A program made the position numbers and the translations under genes. Positions 7,965 through 17,910 of a stretch of 64,000 nt of DNA are shown here, piece after piece; position 1 is the stretch's first letter; each line of letters opens with the position of its first letter. This DNA comes from Aromatoleum buckelii. GTDB taxonomy: Bacteria > Pseudomonadota > Gammaproteobacteria > Burkholderiales > Rhodocyclaceae. The notes beneath the pieces were generated by a model. That model was given only the letters and a program-made list of their open reading frames with translations. It searched no databases and was not told the DNA's origin. Location of the stretch: positions 310,001 to 374,000 of the forward strand of contig NZ_WTVH02000008.1 in NCBI RefSeq assembly GCF_012910785.2. Reading direction: 5' to 3'.

Positions 7965-9656
7965 GTGAGCCAATCCGGAATATTCGGACTTTTTTCTGTT
8001 TTTCTGAGTGCCCCCACGAAACGACTTTGCCGTTTCCTCCCCTCGCGGGGGGCAGGAAACGTTGGGGCGGCCCGGCGTTTTCTTGAGAACCGCGTGGCAG
8101 GATGCGGGCGCGTGGTGGTTTTCTGCGTCGCAGTGCTGGGCGCGGGCGCAGCCGCGGCCGAGCCGCTGTGGTTCGACGGCGGACGACCGAATGCGCAGGC
8201 GTGGCAGGCCGTCGAGATCCTCGCGGCGGCTGCCGAAGACGGGCTCGACGCGCGCGATTACGATGCTGAAGGGCTGCAGCGCGCGGTTGCCGATGCGGCC
8301 GATGGGTGGGCGTGGGCAGACGAGGACGTCGCGCAGCTCGATATCGCGCTGACGGCGGCGATGCAGCGGTACCTGACGGACTTGCGTTTCGGTCGCGTCG
8401 ACCCGCGCCAGGTTCATGCGAATTTCGTCGCGACGGCCGGGGACGGTTTCGATCCCCTCGTCTACCTGTACGCAGCCGTGATCGAGCGCCGCCTGCCGGA
8501 TGCGGTGCGTGCTGCCGCGCCGGTGCTGCCGCTTTACGCGAACGTGCGCGAAGCGCTGCGGCGCTACCGCAACCTGGCGCGCGATCCGTCCGGGATCGCG
8601 CCGTGGCTCGCCGCGCTGCCGCGTCCGCTGCAGCGCAAGCTGGAGCCGGGGCAAGCGTATGCGGGAATGGCGGTTCTCGTGCAGCGCCTGGTCGCGCTCG
8701 GTGACCTGCCGCCCGCCACGCCGGTGCCGCTGTACTACGAGGGCGCGGTCGTCGAAGGCGTCAAGGCTTTCCAGCGGCGCCACGGACTTGCCGAGGACGG
8801 TGTCGTCGGCAAGGCGACGCTCGAACAGCTCGACGTGTCGCCGGCTGCCCGGGTGCGGCAGATCGAGCTGACGCTGGAGCGCCTGCGCTGGACGCCGCTG
8901 CTGCAGGGGCCGCGCATGATCGTCGTCAATGTCCCGGAATTCGTGCTGCGGGCCTACGAGGCGCGCGATGGGCGAGTCGAAGTCAAGGCGGCCATGAAAG
9001 TCATCGTCGGCAGCGCACTCGACACGCGCACGCCGATTTTCGACGAGGACATGCGCTTCATCGAGTTCAGTCCCTACTGGAACGTCCCGCCTTCGATCGC
9101 ACGGGCGGAGACGATTCCCAGGCTGCGCCAGGACGCGGCCTATCTCGATCAGCAGGGCTTCGAATTCGTCGCCGGCGACGGGCAGGTGATCACGACGTTC
9201 GCACCGGAATACCTGGACGCAGTGCTGCGCGGCGAGATGCGCATCCGCCAGCGGCCCGGACCGGCGAACGCGCTCGGTGACATCAAGTTCATTTTCCCGA
9301 ACAACAACAACATCTTCCTGCACCACACTTCGACACCCCGCCTTTTCGGCAAGGATCGGCGCGATTTCAGCCACGGCTGCGTGCGCGTCGAGGAACCGGT
9401 GGCGCTGGCGAGATTCGTGCTGCAGGATGACCCGGACTGGAGCGAAGAGCGCATCCGCACGGCGATGACCCAAGGCGTGTCGAAGACGCTGCGGCTGCGC
9501 GAACCTTTGCCGGTGGTGATTGCCTACAGCACGGTCCTGGTCAAAAGCGACGGTCTGGTCTATTTTTTCCGGGACATCTACGGCCACGACAAATTGCTCG
9601 ATGCCGCGTTGCGGCAGCCCGCCCGCAGCGGCCCGTCGTCTCTTGCGCAGCAGTGA
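7965..9656 (+). CDS. L,D-transpeptidase of the YcbB/LdtD type
   Basis: The 563-residue exported enzyme cross-links peptidoglycan 3-3. A hydrophobic segment VVVFCVAVLGAGAAAAE (residues ~50-66) looks like a signal peptide. A YcbB-specific region follows, then a peptidoglycan-binding domain (YYEGAVVEGVKAFQRRHGL...GVVGKATLEQL). The YkuD catalytic domain carries HHTSTPRLF and SHGCVRVEEP with the catalytic Cys. The GTG start at 7965 has AAGGAGATGAT upstream but puts ~48 residues before the signal sequence, so a downstream GTG is possible. The next gene encodes a YcbK-like protein, the same pairing as ldtD-ycbK in E. coli, supporting a shared wall-remodelling role. Confidence 0.88.
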   Translation: MSQSGIFGLFSVFLSAPTKRLCRFLPSRGAGNVGAARRFLENRVAGCGRVVVFCVAVLGAGAAAAEPLWFDGGRPNAQAWQAVEILAAAAEDGLDARDYDAEGLQRAVADAADGWAWADEDVAQLDIALTAAMQRYLTDLRFGRVDPRQVHANFVATAGDGFDPLVYLYAAVIERRLPDAVRAAAPVLPLYANVREALRRYRNLARDPSGIAPWLAALPRPLQRKLEPGQAYAGMAVLVQRLVALGDLPPATPVPLYYEGAVVEGVKAFQRRHGLAEDGVVGKATLEQLDVSPAARVRQIELTLERLRWTPLLQGPRMIVVNVPEFVLRAYEARDGRVEVKAAMKVIVGSALDTRTPIFDEDMRFIEFSPYWNVPPSIARAETIPRLRQDAAYLDQQGFEFVAGDGQVITTFAPEYLDAVLRGEMRIRQRPGPANALGDIKFIFPNNNNIFLHHTSTPRLFGKDRRDFSHGCVRVEEPVALARFVLQDDPDWSEERIRTAMTQGVSKTLRLREPLPVVIAYSTVLVKSDGLVYFFRDIYGHDKLLDAALRQPARSGPSSLAQQ

Positions 9657-9705
9657 GGGTGCGACACCCGATCCTGACACTGACCCTGACCCTGGAACTT
9701 TGCAG

Positions 9706-10260
9706 ATGAAGCAGACCGTGCATTCCCGACGCCATTTTCTCCGTCAAACCGCCAAGCTGGCCGTCGCCGGCGCGGCGCTGCCTTTCGCGCGGCCGGCGAG
9801 CGCTTCGGTGCGCGACGCGCGCAGCCTCGCGTTCGACCACACCCACACCGGCGAGCGCGTCTCCGTCGTGTATGCCGTCGGCGAGCGATACGTGCCGGAG
9901 GCGCTGACGAAGCTCAACCGTTTCATGCGCGATCATTATTCCGGCGAAGTCGGCCACATGGACCCCCAGCTCTTCGATCTCCTCTACCGGCTGAAGCTCA
10001 CGCTGGGCTCGCGCGAGTCGTTCCAGGTGATTTCGGGCTACCGCTGCCCGACCACCAATTCGACGCTGCGCAACACGCGCGGCGGCGGCGTCGCCAAGCG
10101 CAGCCTGCACATGGACGGCAAAGCGATCGACGTGCGCATCGCCGACACGCCGCTTGCCGACCTGCGCGACGCGGCGCTGTCTCTCGGGATCGGCGGCGTC
10201 GGCTACTATCCGCACGACCAGTTCGTGCACCTCGACACGGGCCGCGTACGCAGCTGGTGA
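9706..10260 (+). CDS. YcbK/DUF882 murein peptidase-like protein (Tat signal)
   Basis: The 184-residue protein begins MKQTVHSRRHFLRQTAKLAV, where SRRHFLR is a twin-arginine motif followed by a hydrophobic stretch and Ala-rich cleavage region. The mature part is a DUF882/peptidase M15-like domain with SGYRCPTTNSTLR, KRSLHMDGKAIDVR (zinc His and Asp) and FVHLDTG (second His). Such proteins are predicted D,D- or L,D-carboxypeptidase-like murein enzymes in the periplasm. It lies 49 bases after the L,D-transpeptidase gene and is probably co-transcribed. The ribosome site is weak (CTGGAAC), so coupling to the upstream gene is possible. Confidence 0.87.
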   Translation: MKQTVHSRRHFLRQTAKLAVAGAALPFARPASASVRDARSLAFDHTHTGERVSVVYAVGERYVPEALTKLNRFMRDHYSGEVGHMDPQLFDLLYRLKLTLGSRESFQVISGYRCPTTNSTLRNTRGGGVAKRSLHMDGKAIDVRIADTPLADLRDAALSLGIGGVGYYPHDQFVHLDTGRVRSW

Positions 10261-10320
10261 GCCTGCGGCGATGGTGCGGCGGCGCCTCGGCCGGGAACCC
10301 GGTGGAGATTAACCCGGCAG

Positions 10321-10399
10321 CCAAATACCGTTCGGGCTGAGCTTGTCGAAGCCTTGGCAGCGCCCTTCGACAAGCTCAGGGCGAACGGTTGTATTTGAT
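10321..10399. repeat. REP-like inverted repeat
   Basis: The arms AGCTTGTCGAAG and CTTCGACAAGCT lie inside longer arms with GTTCGGGCTG / CAGGGCGAAC and, outermost, CAAATAC / GTATTTG. The core CCCTGAGCTTGTCGAAGGG is a very common intergenic repeat in environmental proteobacteria. It sits between the YcbK-like gene and the ABC-F gene and may act as a bidirectional transcription end. Confidence 0.6.
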
Positions 10400-10507
10400 T
10401 GCCGCCTTGATAAGGATCCGCGACGATATTTCGGCGAAGGCGGGCCGCGACAGCGAAATGCTGCGCTGCGGTGGTTATCATGCGCCACGTCCAACGAAAG
10501 CCCGCCC

Positions 10508-12190
<1,683 letters not shown>

Positions 12191-12238
12191 GCCGGCACGA
12201 TCCCCGCATCCGCTTTGCAACCACGACAGAGGCAAGCC

Positions 12239-12559
12239 ATGTTGATGACCACGACTCCGACCATCGAAGGCAGGACGATCCGCAGCTATCACGGTGTCGT
12301 CGCCGGCGAGGCGATCATCGGCGCGAACGTCTTCAAGGACATGTTCGCCGCCGTGCGCGACATCGTCGGCGGGCGTTCGGGCTCGTACGAAAAAACCTTG
12401 CGCTCGGCCCGCGAAACCGCTTTCGCGGATCTTGCCGAAGCGGCCAGCCGGCTCGGCGCGAATGCCGTCGTCGGCGTCGATATCGACTACGAGGTGCTGG
12501 GCGAAAAGAACGGCATGCTGATGGTCGCGGTCAGCGGCACGGCCGTGACGCTCGTGTAG
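12239..12559 (+). CDS. YbjQ/UPF0145 family protein
   Basis: A complete 106-residue member of the YbjQ (UPF0145, DUF74) family. It has the characteristic [32 protein letters not shown], then [29 protein letters not shown] and a C-terminal [11 protein letters not shown]. Members are small pentameric cytosolic proteins without established function. The start at 12239 has AGAGG upstream; a second ATG lies six bases later. It is 48 bases downstream of the ABC-F gene and could share its transcript. Confidence 0.88.
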   Translation: MLMTTTPTIEGRTIRSYHGVVAGEAIIGANVFKDMFAAVRDIVGGRSGSYEKTLRSARETAFADLAEAASRLGANAVVGVDIDYEVLGEKNGMLMVAVSGTAVTLV

Positions 12560-12634
12560 ACGCTTCCCGCCGCCACGCTCGAGGCGCCTGCGCGGCGTTC
12601 CCGGCATCTGCGGCGGAAAAAGCGCGGCACCCGG

Positions 12635-12665
12635 TTGACGCGACCGGGGTCCGCGCGGCTATAAT
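12635..12665 (+). promoter_or_regulatory. Promoter of the tRNA-Leu gene
   Basis: TTGACG (12635-12640) and a perfect TATAAT (12660-12665) are separated by 19 bases, with a GC-rich discriminator after the -10. The tRNA starts 62 bases downstream. Confidence 0.6.
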
Positions 12666-12726
12666 CCGCGCCCCTTTCGCGTTCCTGGCTCCGCCTCGGC
12701 GGCTCGCACTTTCAGGACGTACCGAT

Positions 12727-12811
12727 GCCTTGGTGGTGAAATTGGTAGACACGCTATCTTGAGGGGGTAGTGTCGAAAGACGTGCGAGTTCGAGTCTCGC
12801 TCAAGGCACCA
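12727..12811 (+). tRNA. tRNA-Leu (anticodon GAG)
   Basis: An 85-base class II tRNA. The acceptor GCCTTGG pairs with TCAAGGC, the D-arm contains AAATTGGTAGAC, and the anticodon stem CTATC/GGTAG holds the loop TTGAGGG with anticodon GAG. A long variable arm (TGTCGAAAGACG) follows, then the T-arm with GTTCGAGTC and an encoded CCA at 12809-12811. The GAG anticodon reads CUC and CUU. It is a stand-alone gene with its own promoter. Confidence 0.96.
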
Positions 12812-12927
12812 ATTCTTCGATGTCCCAAGCCCCTAAGCGGTGCGGGTCGGTCCCCGGCAGCGCAGCGTGCGGCCTTCCCGCAACTCTGAGGCAGGTCTCC
12901 TGCTGCAACACATGCAGCGATGGGCCG

Positions 12928-13476
12928 TCAGTTCGGCGGCAGATACATCGGGTAAAGGATTTCTTCTTCGCGGCGAATCCGGGCGGCGAGCGCCTCGCCG
13001 ATCGCGTCGAGGTCCGAGCCGAACTGCGCCGCCAGTTCCGGATGGCTCCCTATCTGCCGGTATCGGTCGAGAAAGCCAACGACGGCGCGGCCGATGTCGT
13101 CCATCTCGTGACGAAAACCATGCATCAAGTCGTGGCTGACCGCATCAGTCTTCAGGAAATGTTCCAGGTAGACGTACAGCCGGACGTTTTCCTTGAGCAG
13201 GTGATCCATCAGCCCGATGCGCAACCGGTCCAGTTGCGTCTGCGCGAGCGAAAGGTTCCCCGCGTTGCGTGCCGCGACGATTGCGGTAAAGATCCCGAGC
13301 AGCTGCTGGTGATCTTTCTTCAGCGTGGTGATCAGCTGCGGGTCGTGCCGGATCTGCGTGCCGGGAGCCATCGCGGCGGCGCTCGGCGCGGCAGTCCCGG
13401 GCGCGGTCGCGTCCGGAGTTTTCGCAGTCGAGGCGACTTCCTTTTTCGCGCCGAACAACCAGTCGAATAGAAACAT
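12928..13476 (-). CDS. Hemerythrin HHE-domain protein
   Basis: The 182-residue protein has a short N-terminal MFLFDWLFGAKK, an Ala/Pro/Thr-rich linker to ~residue 45, then a four-helix HHE-like domain. Likely iron ligands are in LKKDHQQLL, LMDHLLKENVRLYVYLEHFL, HGFRHEMDDIGRAV and RREEEILYP. Hemerythrin-like proteins bind a di-iron centre and sense or carry O2, or respond to nitrosative stress. The start at 13476 has GGGAGA upstream. The frame is open for another ~320 bases without a better start. The substrate and partner are not shown by the context. Confidence 0.78.
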   Translation of the reverse strand: MFLFDWLFGAKKEVASTAKTPDATAPGTAAPSAAAMAPGTQIRHDPQLITTLKKDHQQLLGIFTAIVAARNAGNLSLAQTQLDRLRIGLMDHLLKENVRLYVYLEHFLKTDAVSHDLMHGFRHEMDDIGRAVVGFLDRYRQIGSHPELAAQFGSDLDAIGEALAARIRREEEILYPMYLPPN

Positions 13477-13603
13477 GTCATCTCCCGTTTCGAATAACTG
13501 CCCGCACCGTAACGCAAGCACGGCTGTTTTCCTAGGGGCGGCGGATTTTCGGACACCCGCTGCCCGGCCGAAGCGTCGGCGGTGGCAAGGGCCTTTGCAG
13601 GCG

Positions 13604-13700
13604 CAAAAAAGAAAGCCCGAGCGCTTGCGAGCCCGGGCTGAAATCCACACCAAAGGAGGAGGGTGGAGGAGACAGGCGAAGAATAGCCGAGAGGATTGTG
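13604..13700 (-). ncRNA. Candidate sRNA with CU-rich anti-SD region and intrinsic terminator
   Basis: The 407-base spacer 13477-13883 holds no gene. On the minus strand it reads a possible promoter CTGATC-16-TATGTT (13734-13707), then a CU-rich stretch with CCTCCTCC repeats (about 13672-13650). A hairpin AGCCCG/CGGGCT (13639-13614) is followed by TTTCTTTTTT (13613-13605). An unpaired anti-Shine-Dalgarno-like region plus an intrinsic terminator is the layout of Hfq-type regulatory RNAs. Alternatively this could be just a terminator and leader remnant. The hairpin with U-run is certain; the RNA is inferred. Confidence 0.4.
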
Positions 13701-13883
13701 CGACGCAACATAAAATTTCTGTTGGCTCGATCAGGGGAATGTATGGCGATACGAGCGGCGGGCAGTGTAAGAAGGCGGCTCGAATGCTGCACCGCAACCT
13801 GGATGCGGCCGGCTCTCTTCGGGCACAACGGTTGCCTCGCTTCCTCTGCCGATGAAGAGGAGCGAGTCACCTGGGAGACGGCC

Positions 13884-14564
13884 ATGACAAGTCAGGCGGA
13901 AAAATCATCGGGAGCGGGACGGGCGGTCGAGATTCCGGTCGCTGCGGTGCGACTGGCGGGTGAGCTGACGATTCCGGACGGCGCCGTGGGCATTGTCCTT
14001 TTCGCCCACGGCAGCGGGAGCAGCCGCCACAGCCCGCGCAACCACTTCGTCGCGCGCTTCCTCTGTGATGCCGGGATCGGCACGCTGTTGTTCGACCTCC
14101 TGAACCTCGACGAAGAGGCCGTGGACGCACGGACGGCCGAACTGCGCTTCGACATCGGGCTGCTCGCCAGCCGTCTCGGGGAAGCGACGCGCTGGCTGCG
14201 GCGACAGGCCGACGCGGGCGATCTTCCGTTCGGCTATTTCGGCGCGAGCACCGGGGGCGCTGCGGCGCTGGTCGCGGCGGCGGTGCTCGGCGACGAAGTG
14301 AAAGCAGTGGTGTCGCGCGGCGGCCGGCCGGATCTCGCGGGCGACGCGCTCGCAGCGGTGCGCGCCGCGACGCTGCTCCTCGTAGGGGGATGGGACGAGC
14401 CGGTCATCCGCATGAACCAGGAAGCGTACGCCAAGCTCTTCTGCACGAAGGCGCTGACGATCGTCCCCGGCGCAACCCACCTTTTCGAGGAGCCCGGCAC
14501 GCTCGAGGCGGTCGCGCAGCACGCGGCGACGTGGTTTCGGCGGCATTTGTCGCGACAGGCGTGA
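13884..14564 (+). CDS. Alpha/beta hydrolase, dienelactone-hydrolase-like
   Basis: The 226-residue cytoplasmic hydrolase contains LFAHGSGSSRHSPRNHFVA (oxyanion region), the nucleophile elbow FGASTGGAAAL, LLVGGWDEPV near the acidic residue and PGATHLFEEPG with the catalytic His. This matches the group often annotated as DLH-like or phosphoribosyltransferase-associated hydrolases. The start at 13884 has GGGAGA six bases upstream; the upstream frame to 13698 overlaps the sRNA promoter region and has no ribosome site. The substrate is unknown. Confidence 0.78.
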   Translation: MTSQAEKSSGAGRAVEIPVAAVRLAGELTIPDGAVGIVLFAHGSGSSRHSPRNHFVARFLCDAGIGTLLFDLLNLDEEAVDARTAELRFDIGLLASRLGEATRWLRRQADAGDLPFGYFGASTGGAAALVAAAVLGDEVKAVVSRGGRPDLAGDALAAVRAATLLLVGGWDEPVIRMNQEAYAKLFCTKALTIVPGATHLFEEPGTLEAVAQHAATWFRRHLSRQA

Positions 14565-14691
14565 AAGGACGCACGCAGAAGGCGGGCGTTCGGACCGGCG
14601 AAGGCCAAGTTCCGGTCCTGCGATTCCCCCTCCGCCCCGACGCTGCCCACCCCGAAAAGGCCGCGAAACTCCCTGGATGCGATCGGCGCCA

Positions 14692-16560
14692 TTATCTTGG
14701 CAAGCTGATGACCGTGCCTTCGCTTCTTTGGTCCGCGCCGCCGTATCGCCTGCCATTCTGTACGTCGACGACGACCGCCTGTACGGACCCGATCGATTCA
14801 TTACAGAAAGGGACGCCCGCCCCGTCGGGCAGGTCATGACCGAGCTCGACGAGCTGCCGCAACGAATCCGGCGGCAATCCGGCCTCGCAGCGCACCGCTC
14901 CGGCTGCGGACGTGACGGACAGCCGGGACGCGTCGATCGCCTGCTGGATGTCCATGCGGTGATCGACAAGGTTCAGCGTGATGTTCAGCACCGTGTTGAT
15001 GATCGTCGGACCTCCTGACGCGCCGTAGGCAACGAGTGGCTTGCCGTCCTTGAAGAGAATCGTCGGCGCCATCGACGACAGCGGCCGCTTGAACGGTCCC
15101 GCGTCGTTCGCGCCCGGATGGCCGATCGAGGCGCTGAATTGCGGCGTGAAGTTGAAGTCGGTCAACTGGTTGTTGAGCAGAAAACCGTAGCCCGGAACGA
15201 GGATGCCGGTTCCCCACGTGTACTCGGTCGTGCTCGTGTAGCTGACGAAGTTGCCGGCCGCGTCGAGGACCGAGAAGTGGGTCGTGTGCATGCCTTTCTC
15301 TTCCTCCACCGGCACCTGCGGCAGCCGGCTGGGAGAAGGGGCGGCCGGCGAATCGCACGCGCGGGGGTCACCGGGGAGCGGGGCGGCCATGCGTGAGCCG
15401 GAGTCGATGAAGGCGCGCCGCGTCGCGAGAAAGCATTCGGACAGCAGTCCTTTCACCGGCACCGGAACGAAGTCCGGATCGCCCATCCATACCGACCGGT
15501 CGGCAAAAGTCAGCCGCATCGCCTCGATCATCACATGCAACGCGTCGCGTCCGCCAAAGCGCCAGCCGTCGCCGCTGCCGATCGGGAACGGCTCGAGGAG
15601 CTCGAGCATCATGAGCAGCGCCAGGCCGCCGGACGAGGGCGGGGGCATCGACTTGATCGTGTACCCGCGGTAGTCGCCTTCGACCGGCTGCCGCACGGCG
15701 ATGTCATAACCCGCGAGATCGCTGGCCGTCATGCGCCCTGCGCCGGCAGGGCCGATCTGCGAACGCAGCTGCACGTCGAGGATGGCGCGGGCGATGTCCC
15801 CCGTGTAGAACGGATCGATGCCGTCGCGGGCGATCAGGCGGAACGTCTGCGCCAGCGCCGGTTGGACGAGCAGATGTCCTTCGGGCAGCGGGCTGCCGTC
15901 CGGCAGGCGGAAAATCGCGCGCGTCTCCGGCTGCAGCGTCGTGCGCACGTTGTACGTGTCGGCCGCGAGGAACCGGTTGATGCGGAAACCCTCTTCCGCG
16001 AGCCGGATCGCCGGCGCGAGCGTGGCGGCGAGCGGCATGCTCCCCCACTGGCGCAGTGCGTAATCGATCCCTTTCAACGTGCCGGGAACGCCGATCGAAT
16101 GCCCGCTCGTGGACGCGGCCAGGAAAGTCTGTCCAAGGAACATGTCGGCGCTTGCCCCTGCAGGAGCTTTCTCGCGCGAGTCGACGATGAACGTGCGGTT
16201 CTCCGCGGCGAGATGCACCATCATGAAACCGCCACCGCCGATTCCGGAAAATTGCGGTTCGACGACATTCAGCGCGAACTGGATCGCGGCCGCCGCGTCG
16301 ATCGCGTTGCCGCCCGCTTCGAGAATCTGCGCGCCGGCGGCGGCGGCGAGTGGATGCGACACGGAAACGACGCCGCGGGAACCGGCGTTTCCCGCCGACG
16401 AACCGACAGCCTGCGCGGCGTCGATTTGCGGCACGCCGATCGACGCCGCATACCCTGATCCGCCTTCCGCCGCGAGCGCCAGCAGGGGCAGCACCGCGAT
16501 GGCGATGAACAGGGCGGCGCCGAGTCGGGCCAGGTACATCGCCAGGTTCATTCGCTGCAT
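14692..16560 (-). CDS. ggt: Gamma-glutamyltransferase
   Basis: The 622-residue precursor hydrolyses or transfers the gamma-glutamyl group of glutathione in the periplasm. A signal peptide is visible (MQRMNLAMYLARLGAALFIA then AIAVLPLLALAAEGG). The large subunit shows HPLAAAAGAQILEAGGNAIDAAAA, GIGGGGFMM and VDSREKAPA. Autocleavage is expected before the Thr of MHTTHFSVLDAAGNFVSYT. The small subunit has YGFLLNNQLTDF, a PLSSMAPTI segment and a GASGGPTI segment. The start at 16560 has GGAGGAGGAAACG immediately upstream, much better than any earlier codon. It stands alone on the minus strand. Confidence 0.92.
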   Translation of the reverse strand: MQRMNLAMYLARLGAALFIAIAVLPLLALAAEGGSGYAASIGVPQIDAAQAVGSSAGNAGSRGVVSVSHPLAAAAGAQILEAGGNAIDAAAAIQFALNVVEPQFSGIGGGGFMMVHLAAENRTFIVDSREKAPAGASADMFLGQTFLAASTSGHSIGVPGTLKGIDYALRQWGSMPLAATLAPAIRLAEEGFRINRFLAADTYNVRTTLQPETRAIFRLPDGSPLPEGHLLVQPALAQTFRLIARDGIDPFYTGDIARAILDVQLRSQIGPAGAGRMTASDLAGYDIAVRQPVEGDYRGYTIKSMPPPSSGGLALLMMLELLEPFPIGSGDGWRFGGRDALHVMIEAMRLTFADRSVWMGDPDFVPVPVKGLLSECFLATRRAFIDSGSRMAAPLPGDPRACDSPAAPSPSRLPQVPVEEEKGMHTTHFSVLDAAGNFVSYTSTTEYTWGTGILVPGYGFLLNNQLTDFNFTPQFSASIGHPGANDAGPFKRPLSSMAPTILFKDGKPLVAYGASGGPTIINTVLNITLNLVDHRMDIQQAIDASRLSVTSAAGAVRCEAGLPPDSLRQLVELGHDLPDGAGVPFCNESIGSVQAVVVDVQNGRRYGGADQRSEGTVISLPR

Positions 16561-17002
16561 CGTTTCCTCCTCCGCCGGCTGCCGCGGCCAGTCCCGACTC
16601 GAAATGGACGCCGTTAAAGAGTAGCCCGTCAGTGGAGAAGCGGAAGCGGGCCTTGCGTTGTTGCGACGGTCGGAAGTGAAACGCGCGTGCCTGGAGTGGT
16701 AGCGATGAGCCGATCCAGGCATTGGGGGATATAGGGCCGCTTTTTTTCGACTGTGATTGCACAGACCGGACACCGCTCCTCGAACTGTTCGCCGTTACCT
16801 CACCGTTTGGCCTCCGACAGCGGTACTGTCACCGCCTTCAACCGCGATCGATGCGGCTTCAAATCCTCGTTTTTTCAATGCCTTGCCTGGATCTCCCGGT
16901 GCTTGCGGCGACGCCCTGGCCCGCTTTGTGCAATAGGAGTGGCGAGCGCAGCATCGGGCTCACAACCTACCGAAACGCGACGCACTTTTCAGGAGAACCG
17001 CC
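16561..17002. other. 442-base spacer between divergent genes
   Basis: Divergent spacer between ggt (minus) and the small peptide gene (plus). Apart from the ribosome sites at its two ends I see no convincing promoter, RNA fold or conserved gene. Confidence 0.4.
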
Positions 17003-17224
17003 ATGGCCCACCTCACTATCCACGATTTGCCCGTCACCGAGACCCTCGACGCCAAGGCCATGAGCGGCGTGCGCGGCGGCATATGGGACTATTCCAACCG
17101 ACTCGGCACGCTCGGTCAGATGTTGGAGGATCAACAGGATCGCAACTACGGCGATCCGTTCGGTCCGAAGACCCTGGACGAGGCGGCCAACCAGGCGCTT
17201 GAAGGCTGGGTCTCGGTTCCTTGA
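17003..17224 (+). CDS. Small protein with double-glycine leader-like N-terminus
   Basis: This 73-residue protein starts MAHLTIHDLPVTETLDAKAM and then SGVRGG, followed by a 46-residue acidic and aromatic remainder (IWDYSNRLGTLGQML...). The pattern of hydrophobic residues ending in GG near residue 26 is like leader peptides cleaved by bacteriocin-type peptidase-ABC exporters or by peptide-modification systems. No exporter or maturase is seen nearby. AGGAG lies eight bases before the ATG. A secreted-peptide role is inference; an intracellular hypothetical protein is the alternative. Confidence 0.6.
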   Translation: MAHLTIHDLPVTETLDAKAMSGVRGGIWDYSNRLGTLGQMLEDQQDRNYGDPFGPKTLDEAANQALEGWVSVP

Positions 17225-17539
17225 TCTGACAGGGGAGGTGGGGCTGGTAAAGCCGACGCAGGTTCATCAAGACCGCCCGCTTCGGGCCGCGCCTGTGCTT
17301 CCTCCTCGTCGAGGCGTTTCGGGATGAGGGCGGCCCGTCCAAGCTCGGGGGGCGATGCAGTTTGTAAGCCTTTCTCCACCATGAAGAATCGCGCCTGCAG
17401 GGACGGCCGTGGCGGCCGCTTCCCTTGCCCTTCGGGGCTCGCGGCGAGAAAACCCCGGGCACGGCGCTTGAACGCGCGCTCCGCAGACCGAGCCGGGCCG
17501 CGGCTCGGGATCTGCAAATTCCGCCTTTGAGGAAACGCG
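17225..17539. other. 315-base spacer
   Basis: Short open frames here look like noise. I see no tRNA, clear promoter or terminator. A GC-rich CCTTGCCCTTCGGGG stretch is present but does not form a strong hairpin. Confidence 0.35.
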
Positions 17540-17867
17540 ATGAACGAAGCCGATGAAAGGATGACAGGGACGGTGCTGCTGGTGCAGGAACACCGTTTCC
17601 GGCTTTTGCGTCCGGACGGCGAGCATTGCTGTGCGAACTCGGTCTTGCCGTACCCGCCGGACCTGCCGACTTGCAGCGCATCGTCGCGGAAAATGCAACC
17701 GTCGAATCGGTGCTCGAGGCTTCACCCAGCACGCGAGCGCAGCGTTCGCGGCAGCGGGCGAGCTCGTCCGCAGCCTGTTGTGGCGCGGCGCGCTTCTGCT
17801 GGGCGGGCAGGCGTCCGCCGAAACGGCCGCCGACGCACTGTTGTTTGCGAGCGTCGCCAAGCACTGA
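17540..17867 (+). pseudogene. Frameshifted remnant of a small hypothetical gene
   Basis: Three protein-like stretches follow each other in three frames. Frame 1 begins MNEADERMTGTVLLVQEHRF and runs through RLLRPDGEH (17540-17626). The second reads LLCELGLAVPAGPADLQRIV and on to NATVESVLEA (17623-17725). The third reads FTQHASAAFAAAGELVRSLL, then a hydrophobic WRGALLLGG and ends ETAADALLFASVAKH with a TGA at 17867. The simplest reading is one or two genes broken by two frameshifts; sequencing error is possible. The first part resembles small uncharacterised proteins of this bacterial group. No function can be given. Confidence 0.4.
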
Positions 17868-17910
17868 CTCGCCGCGATGGGCGTGCGGCTCCTTGTGATT
17901 GGAGGTTTCC

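Noticed and set aside
9670-9700. CTGACCCTGACCCTG short direct repeat
   Set aside because: Only a few 6-base units between two genes; no structure or function apparent.
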